Source: G020348185 sp964525045
GTDB lineage: Bacteria; Nitrospirota; Nitrospiria; Nitrospirales; UBA8639
Length of the DNA: 8,239 nucleotides
Reading direction: 5' to 3'
Assembly: GCA_964525045.1 (NCBI GenBank)
Contig: CAZGFD010000051.1
Coordinates: 1 to 8,239 of the forward strand
Position numbers and translations under genes: made by a program. A model generated the notes under the pieces. The model made no database searches. It was not told the origin of the DNA and saw only the letters and a program-made list of their open reading frames with translations. Below are positions 1-6,547 of the stretch, piece by piece; the stretch's first letter is position 1, and each line of letters begins with the position of its first letter.

Positions 1-166
1 AAGGTATCTTGAATAAAGCGTATTCGTATTCGAAGGCGATATCGCTATACGGCATAGGGATTTTAAACGCTATTTTGGGGCAATCGGAACCGTACCGAAG
101 AGGCCTGGAGATGTCAATTCCGCCAGTGAGCGGCCTCAACCAAAAGAGAGGGTCGGTGCTTGCCAT
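1..166 (-). pseudogene. Open frame running off the left edge, started from the TIR element end
   Basis: A minus-strand frame is open for 55 codons from an ATG at 166-164 to the window edge. Its first residues (MASTDPLF) are encoded by the end of the TIR element. From about residue 10 it reads through repeat R (LTGGIDISRPLRYGS). The same frame in the second copy of R near 7708-7803 reads LTGEIDVPRPLRYLS and then stops. Between the two copies many changes within shared residues are synonymous (CTC/CTG, ACT/ACC, GGC/GGG, AGG/CGG, CTT/CTG, TCC/TCT), which suggests that R derives from a real coding 3' end. I do not recognise the family. No convincing ribosome binding site is seen. It may be a gene remnant fused to the element rather than a working gene. 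Confidence 0.25.
53..148. repeat. Diverged interspersed repeat R, copy A
   Basis: This stretch aligns without gaps of note to 7708-7803 in the same orientation, at roughly 70% identity by eye. Shared blocks include CATAGGG, CGCTRTTTT, GTACCG, AGAGGCC, GTCAATT and CTCAAC. In both places R is followed on its right by a TIR-bounded element of about 250 bp, although the two elements belong to different families. R probably comes from the 3' end of a minus-strand coding sequence of unknown family. Confidence 0.5.
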
Positions 167-397
167 GACTTATATTTTTTTTAAGGCTCTCTATACCCAT
201 CTCTTCCGAACAATCTCTGTCAGGATACTCATCCCAACAACCTACTTTTCATGATCCTTTAGCCTCCTGTGGTCGCCGATTGAGGATACTCCTGCTCTCG
301 CGCAACAGAGAGCTCTGTCTTTATTGTGCCCTGGTGTCAGGGAGGAAGAAGAAATTGAAGAACTGCAAAGTATAAAGTCAAGAAGCGACCCTTATTA
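144..397. mobile_element. Small non-coding TIR element (MITE-like), copy 1
   Basis: The left end reads AAGAGAGGGTCGGTGCTTGC and the right end, read inward on the minus strand, is TAATAAGGGTCGCTTCTTGA, giving imperfect inverted ends of about 20 bp. The interior aligns along its whole length with 2374-2625 and in part with 4251-4410. Shared blocks include TCTCTGTCAGGATA, CGCAACAGAG and AGTCAAGAAGCGACCC. It contains an internal palindrome, ACAGAG-AG-CTCTGT (305-318). No transposase is encoded, so mobility would need one supplied in trans. This is the most diverged of the three copies, and no clear target duplication flanks it. Confidence 0.65.
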
Positions 398-401
398 GTT
401 G

Positions 402-448
402 CTTTTGCCGAAACAAAAGTGCCTCGTCGCACGGGGTCGAAACCCCGT
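402..448 (+). terminator. Two adjacent small hairpins, the second terminator-like
   Basis: Two perfect stems lie in tandem: CTTTTG/CAAAAG (402-407 and 414-419, loop CCGAAA) and ACGGGGT/ACCCCGT (431-437 and 442-448, loop CGAA). The second is followed by a T-rich run (ATTTCATTTTT, then a poly-T tract near 464-471). On the plus strand this could act as a rho-independent terminator, but no plus-strand gene lies directly upstream, so its client is unknown. The second stem slightly resembles a tRNA T-arm, but no tRNA body surrounds it. Confidence 0.35.
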
Positions 449-531
449 ATTTCATTTTTAAAAATTTTTTTCATCAAAGAGATTCACTGAATCTTGATGG
501 ACATTATCGTGACCTGAGCATCCTAGCTCTC

Positions 532-624
532 TCATCCCCGACGTCTGTAATTGGGAGTCCAGCCTCTTTCTCCTGCTGATGGTGAGAGGGAAACCCTGGA
601 TTCCTTATCTAACGTCGGGGGTGA
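532..624. repeat. Nested REP-like inverted repeat pair
   Basis: The outer arms are TCATCCCCGACGT (532-544) and ACGTCGGGGGTGA (612-624), 13 pairs with one G-T. A second stem inside is GGAGTCCAG (554-562) with CTGGATTCC (596-604), nine pairs with one G-T, followed by CCTCT/AGAGG (563-567, 585-589). Each half has the layout TCAYCCCCGACGT, 7-9 variable bases, GGARTCCAG, so the whole looks like two head-to-head copies of a REP-type extragenic repeat. A structured RNA is the alternative. Lack of coding potential and location between genes support a repeat. Confidence 0.5.
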
Positions 625-710
625 CAACCTGATGAAAGATATCGTCGTCAAAGGGAGGGTGCAGGGTGAGGCACTAATAAAAGGTATGGGGCCAATAGGA
701 TTGGTCTCGG

Positions 711-739
711 CAAAAACTTGAAGCGGTATTCTTCAAGTT
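711..739 (-). terminator. Rho-independent terminator of the HEAT-repeat gene
   Basis: On the minus strand a perfect 9-bp stem, AACTTGAAG/CTTCAAGTT with a 7-nt loop, runs into a T tract about 40 nt after the TAA of the gene ending at 780. Position and orientation match that gene exactly. Confidence 0.75.
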
Positions 740-779
740 GATTTGGAAATATTTTGTTTGCCTTAACGGAGTTGTGGCT

Positions 780-1691
780 TTAGGGCTTTTCCTCAATCGC
801 TTGGATAGCGTTTTTCGCAGCCAGTTGAACGTCGGGATCCTGATCAGTTTTCGCGATGTCCGACAGTTTGGGTATAAAAGTCGCATCGCCCAAACCTCCC
901 AACACTTCCACGGCGAGTTTTCGCTCTTCTGGGGTGGCCAATTTCGTCAATTCCCACAACGTTTCTCGGGCTTGGGGATCATCAATTTTCCCAATCTCTC
1001 GGATGGTGTTGAATCGAACTCTTCGTCGAAGAAACGCTTTGCCTGGTCGTTCGTCTGGTTTCACGTAGTTTGCATCGGTATAGGGACGGCGAGCCATGCG
1101 GATCAACACCGACCCGGAGTTGGCTTGGTTCATCAGCCACGCTTTTAAAATGTGGCCTTGATAATAATAGCGGGGCTTTTCTTCGAGCTTGTTAATCGTG
1201 TCCCAATACAGACTCCCCACCGGCACCTGGTCAGGATCGGCCGTGAAATGATTCGTGTAAATCACGCCGACCTTTTCATGATAGAGCGTGGTTTTGAATT
1301 CTACAGAGGTTGCCTGCTCTAATAGTCGAAACACCCCGCTTGGCGTTTCCGTGTATTCAATGACCAGAGTCGCATCATGGGGATCGTTGGGATGAAAGAC
1401 GACTTGGAACCCAGCTTCCTCCAAACGCATTTTAACCAGGGACACCGCATCATAGGGAGGGTATCCCAGATCAAGCCAGGTTTTAATCCGTCCTCCGATG
1501 AAAATGGTTTGAATGCCTTTGAGGACCTGCAGATCTTCTTCGGAATGTTGACTGTCAGGTGGTGGGCTCATTTGAGCATGAAGAATAGCTGAGTGCAGCA
1601 AACCCAGAGTCAAAAAGAGGGTGAATGCCAAGAAGGGATGTTGATTATGTGAATGGGGATTCATGTATCTGGCTACGTGGCTCTTGGGCAT
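780..1691 (-). CDS. Secreted HEAT-repeat-containing protein of unknown function
   Basis: The 303-residue product begins with a short polar stretch, then a hydrophobic segment (about 20-36) ending in ILHAQ, a plausible signal-peptidase site, so it is probably exported. Residues about 50-215 form a domain I do not recognise (LKGIQTIFIGG, LDLGYPPYD, and later RPGKAFLRRRVRF). Residues about 225-300 carry two HEAT-type helical repeats (RFNTIREIGKIDD, then VEVLGGLGDATFIPKL, then DPDVQLAAKNAIQAI), usually a protein-binding scaffold. The ATG at 1691 has a weak AGTAGAG upstream. An in-frame ATG at 1664 gives a cleaner signal peptide but has no binding site, so the start is uncertain. It lies 132 bp after the pentapeptide gene on the same strand and ends before a strong terminator. 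An exported adaptor role is inference. Confidence 0.8.
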   Translation of the reverse strand: MPKSHVARYMNPHSHNQHPFLAFTLFLTLGLLHSAILHAQMSPPPDSQHSEEDLQVLKGIQTIFIGGRIKTWLDLGYPPYDAVSLVKMRLEEAGFQVVFHPNDPHDATLVIEYTETPSGVFRLLEQATSVEFKTTLYHEKVGVIYTNHFTADPDQVPVGSLYWDTINKLEEKPRYYYQGHILKAWLMNQANSGSVLIRMARRPYTDANYVKPDERPGKAFLRRRVRFNTIREIGKIDDPQARETLWELTKLATPEERKLAVEVLGGLGDATFIPKLSDIAKTDQDPDVQLAAKNAIQAIEEKP

Positions 1692-1823
1692 GATGCTCTA
1701 CTTGAATCGATTCTGTCTCTGCACATTTTCTACAAGGGCCGTGTTGAGTCTATTGTACGCTACCTTCACGACCATTGCTACCGGCCACCCCCTAGAGGCA
1801 CCCGAGGGAGAAGTCATCCGCGT

Positions 1824-2405
1824 TTAAACTAAAAGGTGTGGATAGGTTTTTGAAATTTGGTCTTGTATCTCAGAATCGAGAATGGCCTGACGAAGAGATT
1901 TGGCCTTGCCAATTAAATCAAGATTGATGTTTTTTCCATCTTGAAGTTTAGTGCCTTCACATATCGCTCCGGTGAGTGAGGCGTCTGGAAGATTGGCTCC
2001 AGAGAGATCAGCTTCCGTCAAATCGGCTTCGCGTAAATCCGCCATGGTCAGATTGGCATGAGCCAGTTTTTCCTGACGGAGTATTCTCCAAGGTAGTGAT
2101 GTCCGAGTGAGATTGGTTCGGGAAAGATTTGCTCCTTCGAGATTCGCGTGGATCATGCCCGTGGTACTGAGATCGACCATGACCATGGTGGCCTTCGAGA
2201 AGTTGTCCTTAATGAGGTTGGCTTCTAGAATATCGGCTTCGGTGAGATTGGCTTCCTCAAAATTCGCTTGGAGCAAGTAAGCATCAGAAAGGTCCGCGCC
2301 AGTCAGATTGGTCTTGGTGAAATCCATTCGCGTGAAATCATATCCCGAAGGTCCGCTCCGCTGAGATCGCAAAAAGAGGGGGTCGTTGCTTGACATTACA
2401 TTCAT
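1824..2405 (-). CDS. Pentapeptide-repeat protein, 5' end disrupted by an element insertion
   Basis: From residue about 22 to 155 the product is a run of A(D/N)LXX repeats (YDFTR MDFTK TNLTG ADLSD AYLLQ ANFEE ANLTE and so on), interrupted near 105-113 (PWRILRQEK). A non-repeat tail of about 35 residues ends it. Such proteins fold as right-handed quadrilateral beta-helices; the function varies and cannot be read here. Residues 1-9 (MNVMSSNDP) are encoded by the end of the TIR element at 2374-2625, and residues 10-21 are in the wrong frame: the adjacent frame reads DLSGADLR, a true repeat. The original start was probably the ATG at 2638 on the far side of the element. A one-base loss near 2345-2348 also shifts the frame. 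No good ribosome binding site precedes 2405. It is translated only if the element supplies initiation, and may be a decaying gene. Confidence 0.65.
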   Translation of the reverse strand: MNVMSSNDPLFLRSQRSGPSGYDFTRMDFTKTNLTGADLSDAYLLQANFEEANLTEADILEANLIKDNFSKATMVMVDLSTTGMIHANLEGANLSRTNLTRTSLPWRILRQEKLAHANLTMADLREADLTEADLSGANLPDASLTGAICEGTKLQDGKNINLDLIGKAKSLRQAILDSEIQDQISKTYPHLLV

Positions 2406-2625
2406 TTTTATGACTGTCTACCGCCCTCTCCTCCGAGCAATCTCTGTCAGGATACAATCCCCATCAACCTCCTTTGCATAGTCCTTTGGCCTTCTGTGGG
2501 GAGCCATCGGGTTTACCCCTTCTCTCACGCAACAGAGGTCTCTGTCCATATTTTGACCTGGCATTAGGAAAGAAGAAAAAATTGGGAAACTGGATAGTAT
2601 GAAGTCAAGAAGCGACCCCCTATTA
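2374..2625. mobile_element. Small non-coding TIR element (MITE-like), copy 2, with target duplication
   Basis: The ends are AAGAGGGGGTCGTTGCTTGA on the left and, read inward on the minus strand, TAATAGGGGGTCGCTTCTTG on the right. The core match GGGGGTCG(T/C)T(G/T)CTTGAC spans 17 bp with two mismatches. The hexamer CGCAAA flanks it on both sides (2368-2373 and 2626-2631) and is read as a target-site duplication. The interior holds a short palindrome, ACAGA-GGTC-TCTGT (2532-2545). It encodes no transposase. Its insertion splits the 5' end of the pentapeptide gene. Confidence 0.7.
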
Positions 2626-2690
2626 CGCAAACACCCATCCCCGCCCCTTTCCTACGAGGGCGAGACCATCCCGGCACATTCCAATCAGCA

Positions 2691-3920
2691 TTATTTCACA
2701 ACCGCAAGGCCATGCGGATCGGCCGTTTCCTTTCCCTCGACCATATTGGAGACCGGGGCAATGCCTACGACTTCTCCCCCCTTCCCCCCGTGCATCACCT
2801 TGAGGACCGCCACACCCGGGGTGGACCCTTTGGCATTATTGACATCCTTATGGTTTCCCGTCAGGGGAGACGGTCCCCGCAGGTTGAGAAAGGCATGACT
2901 CCCATCCGGAGCAAAATCAATCAGATCCGGGGCGGGATCGGTGCTGTGTGGTCCGACAAGCGGAATCCTATTTACGATGAGATTGGACATCGAATCAATT
3001 ACCTCAATCATATTCCCCGCTCGATCTACGCTCCACAGATAGCGCCCCACCGCCCCCAACCCGTGGGAATCCGAAAATTGCATGTCACGGGTAGAGACGA
3101 GTTTCGCTTCGACGGACCCCGGCAGACCTGACAGGGTGACCGCATACACATCATAGGCCAGCGGGGCAATCGGCCACCCGCCACCAGAATTAATATACAT
3201 CGTATTGCCCACTTGGTAGCCACCGCAGCCCGCTGGATGCACCTGGTCGTCCGTCAGAGTTGCCGTCACCGACATCGGGGTCTCCTTCACGTTAACGACC
3301 AACAGACCGCCGCCGCGTAAGGTGACAAATCCGTACGTGCTGGTTCCCTCGGTAATGGGGCAGATGGGCGCATTATCCGGTCGTTCCACGCCTTCCAAGG
3401 CGGCTAAATCCAGCACATCCTTTTGCGGATCATAGGTGAAGGTGCCGGCTTGATAATCCGTCCAGATCCGGATCAGCTTCTTTTCCGGTATGTTGGCGGC
3501 GAGAGCCATCGATTGATCCGGTGTGGGCCAGGCCGCGTGAACATTTTTCCCGGTGGACACACACGCAACCGGCTTTCGGGACTTTGTGTCCATGACCAGG
3601 ACGTGACCGGATAAAAAGGACAGGAGCGCATGCGTCTGGTCTTTGGTGACAAAGATCATATGGGGACGCCGCACCGCTTTTTGTGTGGCTTTTTGGCAAA
3701 AGTCATTGACCTCTTTGCCCAGGTCCAGGGTAACCTCAGGCTGAGCCTTGGCGGGATCGGCCGCAAGCTTGGCGCCGTCATAGACATATAAGAATCCGCC
3801 ACTTTCCTTGGCAGAATCCGACTGATCGGCCAACCAAACTTCATAGGCTTGGCTGAATGAGGCTCCCCAGCCAAGGGAAAAACCTACGACAATACCGACT
3901 ATCCAGAAGTACCGCTTCAT
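2691..3920 (-). CDS. Exported His-rich YncE/YVTN-like beta-propeller protein
   Basis: The 409-residue product has a clear signal peptide (MKRYFWIVGIVVGFSLG to SQA at 25, cleaved before YEVWLAD), so it acts in the periplasm or outside. The rest is a set of beta-propeller blades of the YVTN/YncE type, seen as recurring strands such as GGFLYVYDG, GHVLVMDTKS, GLLVVNVKET, RYLWSVDRAGNMIEVID and DPHGLAVVK. It carries 11 histidines, several in loops (HPAGCGG 228, SDSHGLG 286, DPHGLAV 403), and four cysteines (75, 120, 187, 232). These could bind a metal or form disulfides, but that is inference. The start is firm: AAGGAGG sits 5 nt before the ATG. It appears GC-richer by eye than its neighbours. No terminator is obvious before the element downstream. 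It may be transcribed with the pentapeptide gene. Confidence 0.8.
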   Translation of the reverse strand: MKRYFWIVGIVVGFSLGWGASFSQAYEVWLADQSDSAKESGGFLYVYDGAKLAADPAKAQPEVTLDLGKEVNDFCQKATQKAVRRPHMIFVTKDQTHALLSFLSGHVLVMDTKSRKPVACVSTGKNVHAAWPTPDQSMALAANIPEKKLIRIWTDYQAGTFTYDPQKDVLDLAALEGVERPDNAPICPITEGTSTYGFVTLRGGGLLVVNVKETPMSVTATLTDDQVHPAGCGGYQVGNTMYINSGGGWPIAPLAYDVYAVTLSGLPGSVEAKLVSTRDMQFSDSHGLGAVGRYLWSVDRAGNMIEVIDSMSNLIVNRIPLVGPHSTDPAPDLIDFAPDGSHAFLNLRGPSPLTGNHKDVNNAKGSTPGVAVLKVMHGGKGGEVVGIAPVSNMVEGKETADPHGLAVVK

Positions 3921-3962
3921 ACCAACCTCCTTGTGGTAAATTGTTACCTACCCATCATTGGC

Positions 3963-3992
3963 ATTGTACTCTTCGTATTTCCGGGTACACAA
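3963..3992 (-). promoter_or_regulatory. Candidate sigma-70 promoter of the beta-propeller gene
   Basis: On the minus strand TTGTGT (3992-3987) and TACAAT (3968-3963) are separated by 18 nt. The -10 matches consensus at five of six bases and the -35 at three. The -10 lies about 42 nt before the ATG at 3920, leaving a short leader that holds the AAGGAGG site. Confidence 0.4.
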
Positions 3993-4061
3993 TCCATTTG
4001 GAAGCCTGCCGGCTTTCTTGCCGAGGCGATATTCCAGTAAGCTCTGACAGATTGGAAATGA

Positions 4062-4184
4062 GGGGTCAGTCCGGAGCCAGTATTTCTAACAGTAATTCTT
4101 GGGAAAATTCTCAGCTTATTCAGGCTTCTTATCCTAGTTGGGCCTGAGTGATTGTTGGTAATTCATATAAAGTTTCCCGACCCC
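4062..4184. repeat. Short possible TIR element with GGGGTC ends
   Basis: A 123-bp stretch begins GGGGTCAG and ends CGACCCC, giving inverted ends of about seven bases that resemble the ends of the larger elements here. It has an internal TCAGGC/GCCTGA stem. No other copy is in the window, so the boundaries rest only on the ends. Confidence 0.3.
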
Positions 4185-4250
4185 TTTTATCCATCCAATT
4201 CACGGGGGCACAGAGCCCATGAAGAACAAACTGTTGTTCCTTATCCTTGT

Positions 4251-4410
4251 TGGGCCGTTGCTTAACATTACATTGATTTTTTAAGGCACTCTACCGCCCT
4301 CTCCTCCGAGCAACCTCTGTCAGGATCCAAACCCCATTAACCTCCTTTGCAGCGTCCTTTGACCTTCTGTGGGGAGCCATCGGGTTTCCCCCTTCTCTCG
4401 CGCAACAGAG
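4251..4410. mobile_element. Truncated TIR element, copy 3
   Basis: The left end TGGGCCGTTGCTTAAC is a decayed form of the family end, and 4294-4410 match copy 2 (2421-2537) at about 92% by eye count (nine differences in about 117 bases). Similarity stops after CGCAACAGAG, which is exactly the first arm of the internal palindrome present in copies 1 and 2. The right third, including its terminal repeat, is missing. Confidence 0.6.
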
Positions 4411-4504
4411 TTCATGGAACTTTCCCTGAAATTGGCCAACCAGTAGGGGGCGATATTCCCGTGCGGGCTTCGAATGCTCCATCCCACCATCCAGCCACCG
4501 GCCA

Positions 4505-5437
4505 TCATTTCATTTCTTCTTTCACCTGTCGCCGAAAAAGCCCGGGACCCTTCCCGGTCACTTTCTTAAACGCATTCGAGAATGCCGATTCGGAATGATA
4601 TCCAACTTGTTCGGCAATTTCAGCAGTCGAAAACTTTGAATGAGTCAGTAACCCTTGGGCCTTTTGGATTCGGCAAAGGGTCAAATAATTCATTGGCGTA
4701 TCTCCCAATCGGTGTTTGAAGCGGTCCGCCAAGCCAGACCTTGACACTCCACAAGATTGAGCCAAGTCAGCCACCGTCCATCTATTTCCAGGATTGGCAT
4801 GGATCAATCTTAAAGCCTCCACAATGATTTCATCTTTCAACGCGTTCAGGAATCCCTTTTGGAAAGGGGTTTGTTGTATATACACTCGAAGGATCTGGCT
4901 AAAAATGACTTCAGATAATCGGTCAATAACGGCTGAAGAGCCAAGTAATTCATGTTGCGCTTCTTTATGTAACAAGAATCTGGCGTTGCTGAGCCAGGCA
5001 AATTCTTCCGAATCTGCTCCACGGATATGAATCAGATCAGGTAATGATTCAACTAACGGATGCACCATATGCGGATCATATTCAAATGCCCCACAGAGAA
5101 AATTCGTCACTTCCCCCTTTCCCCCGTACCGTAAAGGGCCCTTCGCCAGCGGCGAGGCGGCTGTCAAGATTTCTTCAGCCGGAACCGCACTTCCATCCGC
5201 AGGGTCCAGCAAACAATGGGCATCGCCTCTGGGCAATAACACGAGATCCCCTCGGTGAAGGTGAATGGGCTTTTCATCATCGGCTTTTTTTAGCCAGCAA
5301 GAACCGAGGGTCATGATGTGCAATATGCCGAGTTTCCCTTGAGGGATATCCATTCCCCAAGGCTCGCTGAATTCCGCGCTTAGAAAAACACTCCCTCGTA
5401 GCCGAATTTGAGACAATATCTCGCTTAGAACATCCAC
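4505..5437 (-). CDS. AraC-family transcriptional regulator with cupin-type sensor domain
   Basis: The product is 310 residues from a GTG at 5437. I prefer this to the TTG at 5449 because GGAGG lies 5 nt upstream and because MDVLSEIL is the usual opening of this family. The N-terminal half is a cupin-like ligand domain (IHLHRGDLVLLPRGDAHCL near 58-76), and the C-terminal 100 residues hold two helix-turn-helix units (WTVADLAQSCGVSRSGLADR near 220-239; FSTAEIAEQVGYHSESAF near 269-286) followed by the GKGPGLFRR motif where the family has GxSPxxYRR. Length is normal for AraC_binding-type/HTH_18 proteins. It is divergent from the sigma-factor gene with a 119-bp gap, so it may regulate itself and that gene. 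The ligand cannot be predicted. Confidence 0.9.
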   Translation of the reverse strand: MDVLSEILSQIRLRGSVFLSAEFSEPWGMDIPQGKLGILHIMTLGSCWLKKADDEKPIHLHRGDLVLLPRGDAHCLLDPADGSAVPAEEILTAASPLAKGPLRYGGKGEVTNFLCGAFEYDPHMVHPLVESLPDLIHIRGADSEEFAWLSNARFLLHKEAQHELLGSSAVIDRLSEVIFSQILRVYIQQTPFQKGFLNALKDEIIVEALRLIHANPGNRWTVADLAQSCGVSRSGLADRFKHRLGDTPMNYLTLCRIQKAQGLLTHSKFSTAEIAEQVGYHSESAFSNAFKKVTGKGPGLFRRQVKEEMK

Positions 5438-5495
5438 GAATCCCTCCAATCCCTCGCCCTGGACGATTTCATATAATTTTTGGACTCTTAATTAT

Positions 5496-5520
5496 ATAAG
5501 CGCGGCAAGTGTAGCGCTAT
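5496..5520. promoter_or_regulatory. Candidate operator dyad between the divergent regulators
   Basis: An imperfect dyad, ATAAGCGC (5496-5503) and GCGCTAT (5514-5520), lies in the AraC/sigma intergenic region next to AT-rich TATAAT-like sequences (5472-5477 plus strand, 5491-5496 minus strand). No good -35 partner was found for either. It would suit binding by a regulator controlling both genes, but AraC proteins more often use direct repeats. Confidence 0.25.
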
Positions 5521-5556
5521 CGTGTCATTACTACGCGTCAACGAAGGAGGTTGTCC

Positions 5557-6366
5557 ATGAACAGTCGGGAGTCTCACATCACCAGTTCTCTTTTCCATGG
5601 CTTCAAAGCTCTTTCATCTTCCCAATTCGTTATTTCCCGACCAACACAACCTGAATTCCCAATCAATAAGACATCTGCGCCGCTGTCCTCGATTGCTCAA
5701 GAAGACTTAGACCTTTTGAGTGCAATCATTCAGGGAGATGAACAATCCTTTATGACTTTGGTAGACCGATACCATTCAGCTCTTTGGAGTTTCGCCTATA
5801 TATTTAGTTTTGAAAAAGAACAGGTTGAGGAAATCGTGATGAAGACATGGCAACGGGTTATTCACACATTCCACCTTTTTGAGGGGCATTACTCCCTAAA
5901 AATCTGGCTTTTCGAAATACTCATAAACGAAATTCGATGTCATCTTACCCAAACACCTCATCCTGTCACCCTCAGGGAACGATACGTCCAATTCAGGAAA
6001 AAAACCAAAAGGCATGTAGAGAGGAGGATTCCTGACATCCAGCAAAATTCTGACATTCTGGGTTCAAGCTATTCCCGCCAGAGATGGCAGGAAGGAATTA
6101 TTCCCGAGAGTCTAGTTCCCGAAGGAATCCTTCAGAAACTGAAATCTGCCCTGTATCAATTACCCCTTAAGCAAAAGCAAGTGATGTACCTTCGGGATGT
6201 AGAACGGTTTTCTTCCAAAGATGTGGTGCATCTATTACAGATTAAAGAGTCCCAACAAAGAAAATTACTCCAAACGGCCAGGGAAGCCATTCGGAAGTCA
6301 CTTGATGGCGCCCTTGTGGTTGGGGCACCAGGATCGTCTCAGAAGACCCCCCCCTTCGTTTCATAG
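5557..6366 (+). CDS. ECF-type RNA polymerase sigma factor
   Basis: The product is 269 residues from the ATG at 5557, preceded at 6 nt by AAGGAGG (5544-5550); an in-frame TTG at 5551 overlaps the end of that site and is rejected. After an unusual N-terminal extension of about 45 residues comes a sigma region 2 (about 49-130: LLSAIIQGDEQSFMTLVDRY, then EKEQVEEIVMKTWQRVIHTF, then LKIWLFEILINEIR). A basic linker (about 131-188) and sigma region 4 follow (about 190-248: LKSALYQLPLKQKQVMYLRD, then SSKDVVHLLQIKESQQRKLL). Total length exceeds the usual 170-210 residues because of the extension and linker. No anti-sigma gene adjoins it. The next gene on the same strand encodes an exported beta-propeller and may belong to its operon or regulon. 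The ECF subgroup is not recognisable by eye. Confidence 0.85.
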   Translation: MNSRESHITSSLFHGFKALSSSQFVISRPTQPEFPINKTSAPLSSIAQEDLDLLSAIIQGDEQSFMTLVDRYHSALWSFAYIFSFEKEQVEEIVMKTWQRVIHTFHLFEGHYSLKIWLFEILINEIRCHLTQTPHPVTLRERYVQFRKKTKRHVERRIPDIQQNSDILGSSYSRQRWQEGIIPESLVPEGILQKLKSALYQLPLKQKQVMYLRDVERFSSKDVVHLLQIKESQQRKLLQTAREAIRKSLDGALVVGAPGSSQKTPPFVS

Positions 6367-6547
6367 CATAGTCTCACGAGGAGCCAGATTGTTGCTTCTG
6401 AAATGCTCATGAGGGGAACTAGCTTGATCGCCATTTCAGGATTCCGAAAAACAAATTTCTGTAGGAGAATCTCGCATGAACCAACATCTGCTCCTGCGCC
6501 GACAACGGAAAACTATGTTGCTCAATAACCCCAAGGAGGATTTATCT

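Noticed and set aside
36..45. Palindrome GCGATATCGC as an operator
   Set aside because: A lone ten-base palindrome with no promoter or regulated gene near it is not enough.
9..254. Plus-strand 81-codon ORF across repeat R and element copy 1
   Set aside because: It crosses the element boundary, has no good ribosome site, and the equivalent frame in repeat R copy B is broken by a stop.
425..450. T-arm-like stem suggesting a tRNA
   Set aside because: The loop is too short and no acceptor, D or anticodon arm is found around it.
2418..2555. Conserved minus-strand small ORF inside element copies 2 and 3 (shared tail AREGxNPMAPHRR to ARRRGR)
   Set aside because: Over the 38 shared codons the two copies differ at nine bases and every change alters the amino acid. 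Copy 1 has an in-frame stop. This reflects DNA similarity of the repeat, not protein selection.
2712..3131. Plus-strand 139-codon ORF opposite the beta-propeller gene
   Set aside because: It is a shadow of a strong coding gene with signal peptide and ribosome site, and its translation shows no domain-like pattern.
4001..4016. GAAGCC-TGCC-GGCTTT hairpin as a plus-strand terminator
   Set aside because: The stem is only five to six pairs, the T run is poor, and no plus-strand gene lies upstream.
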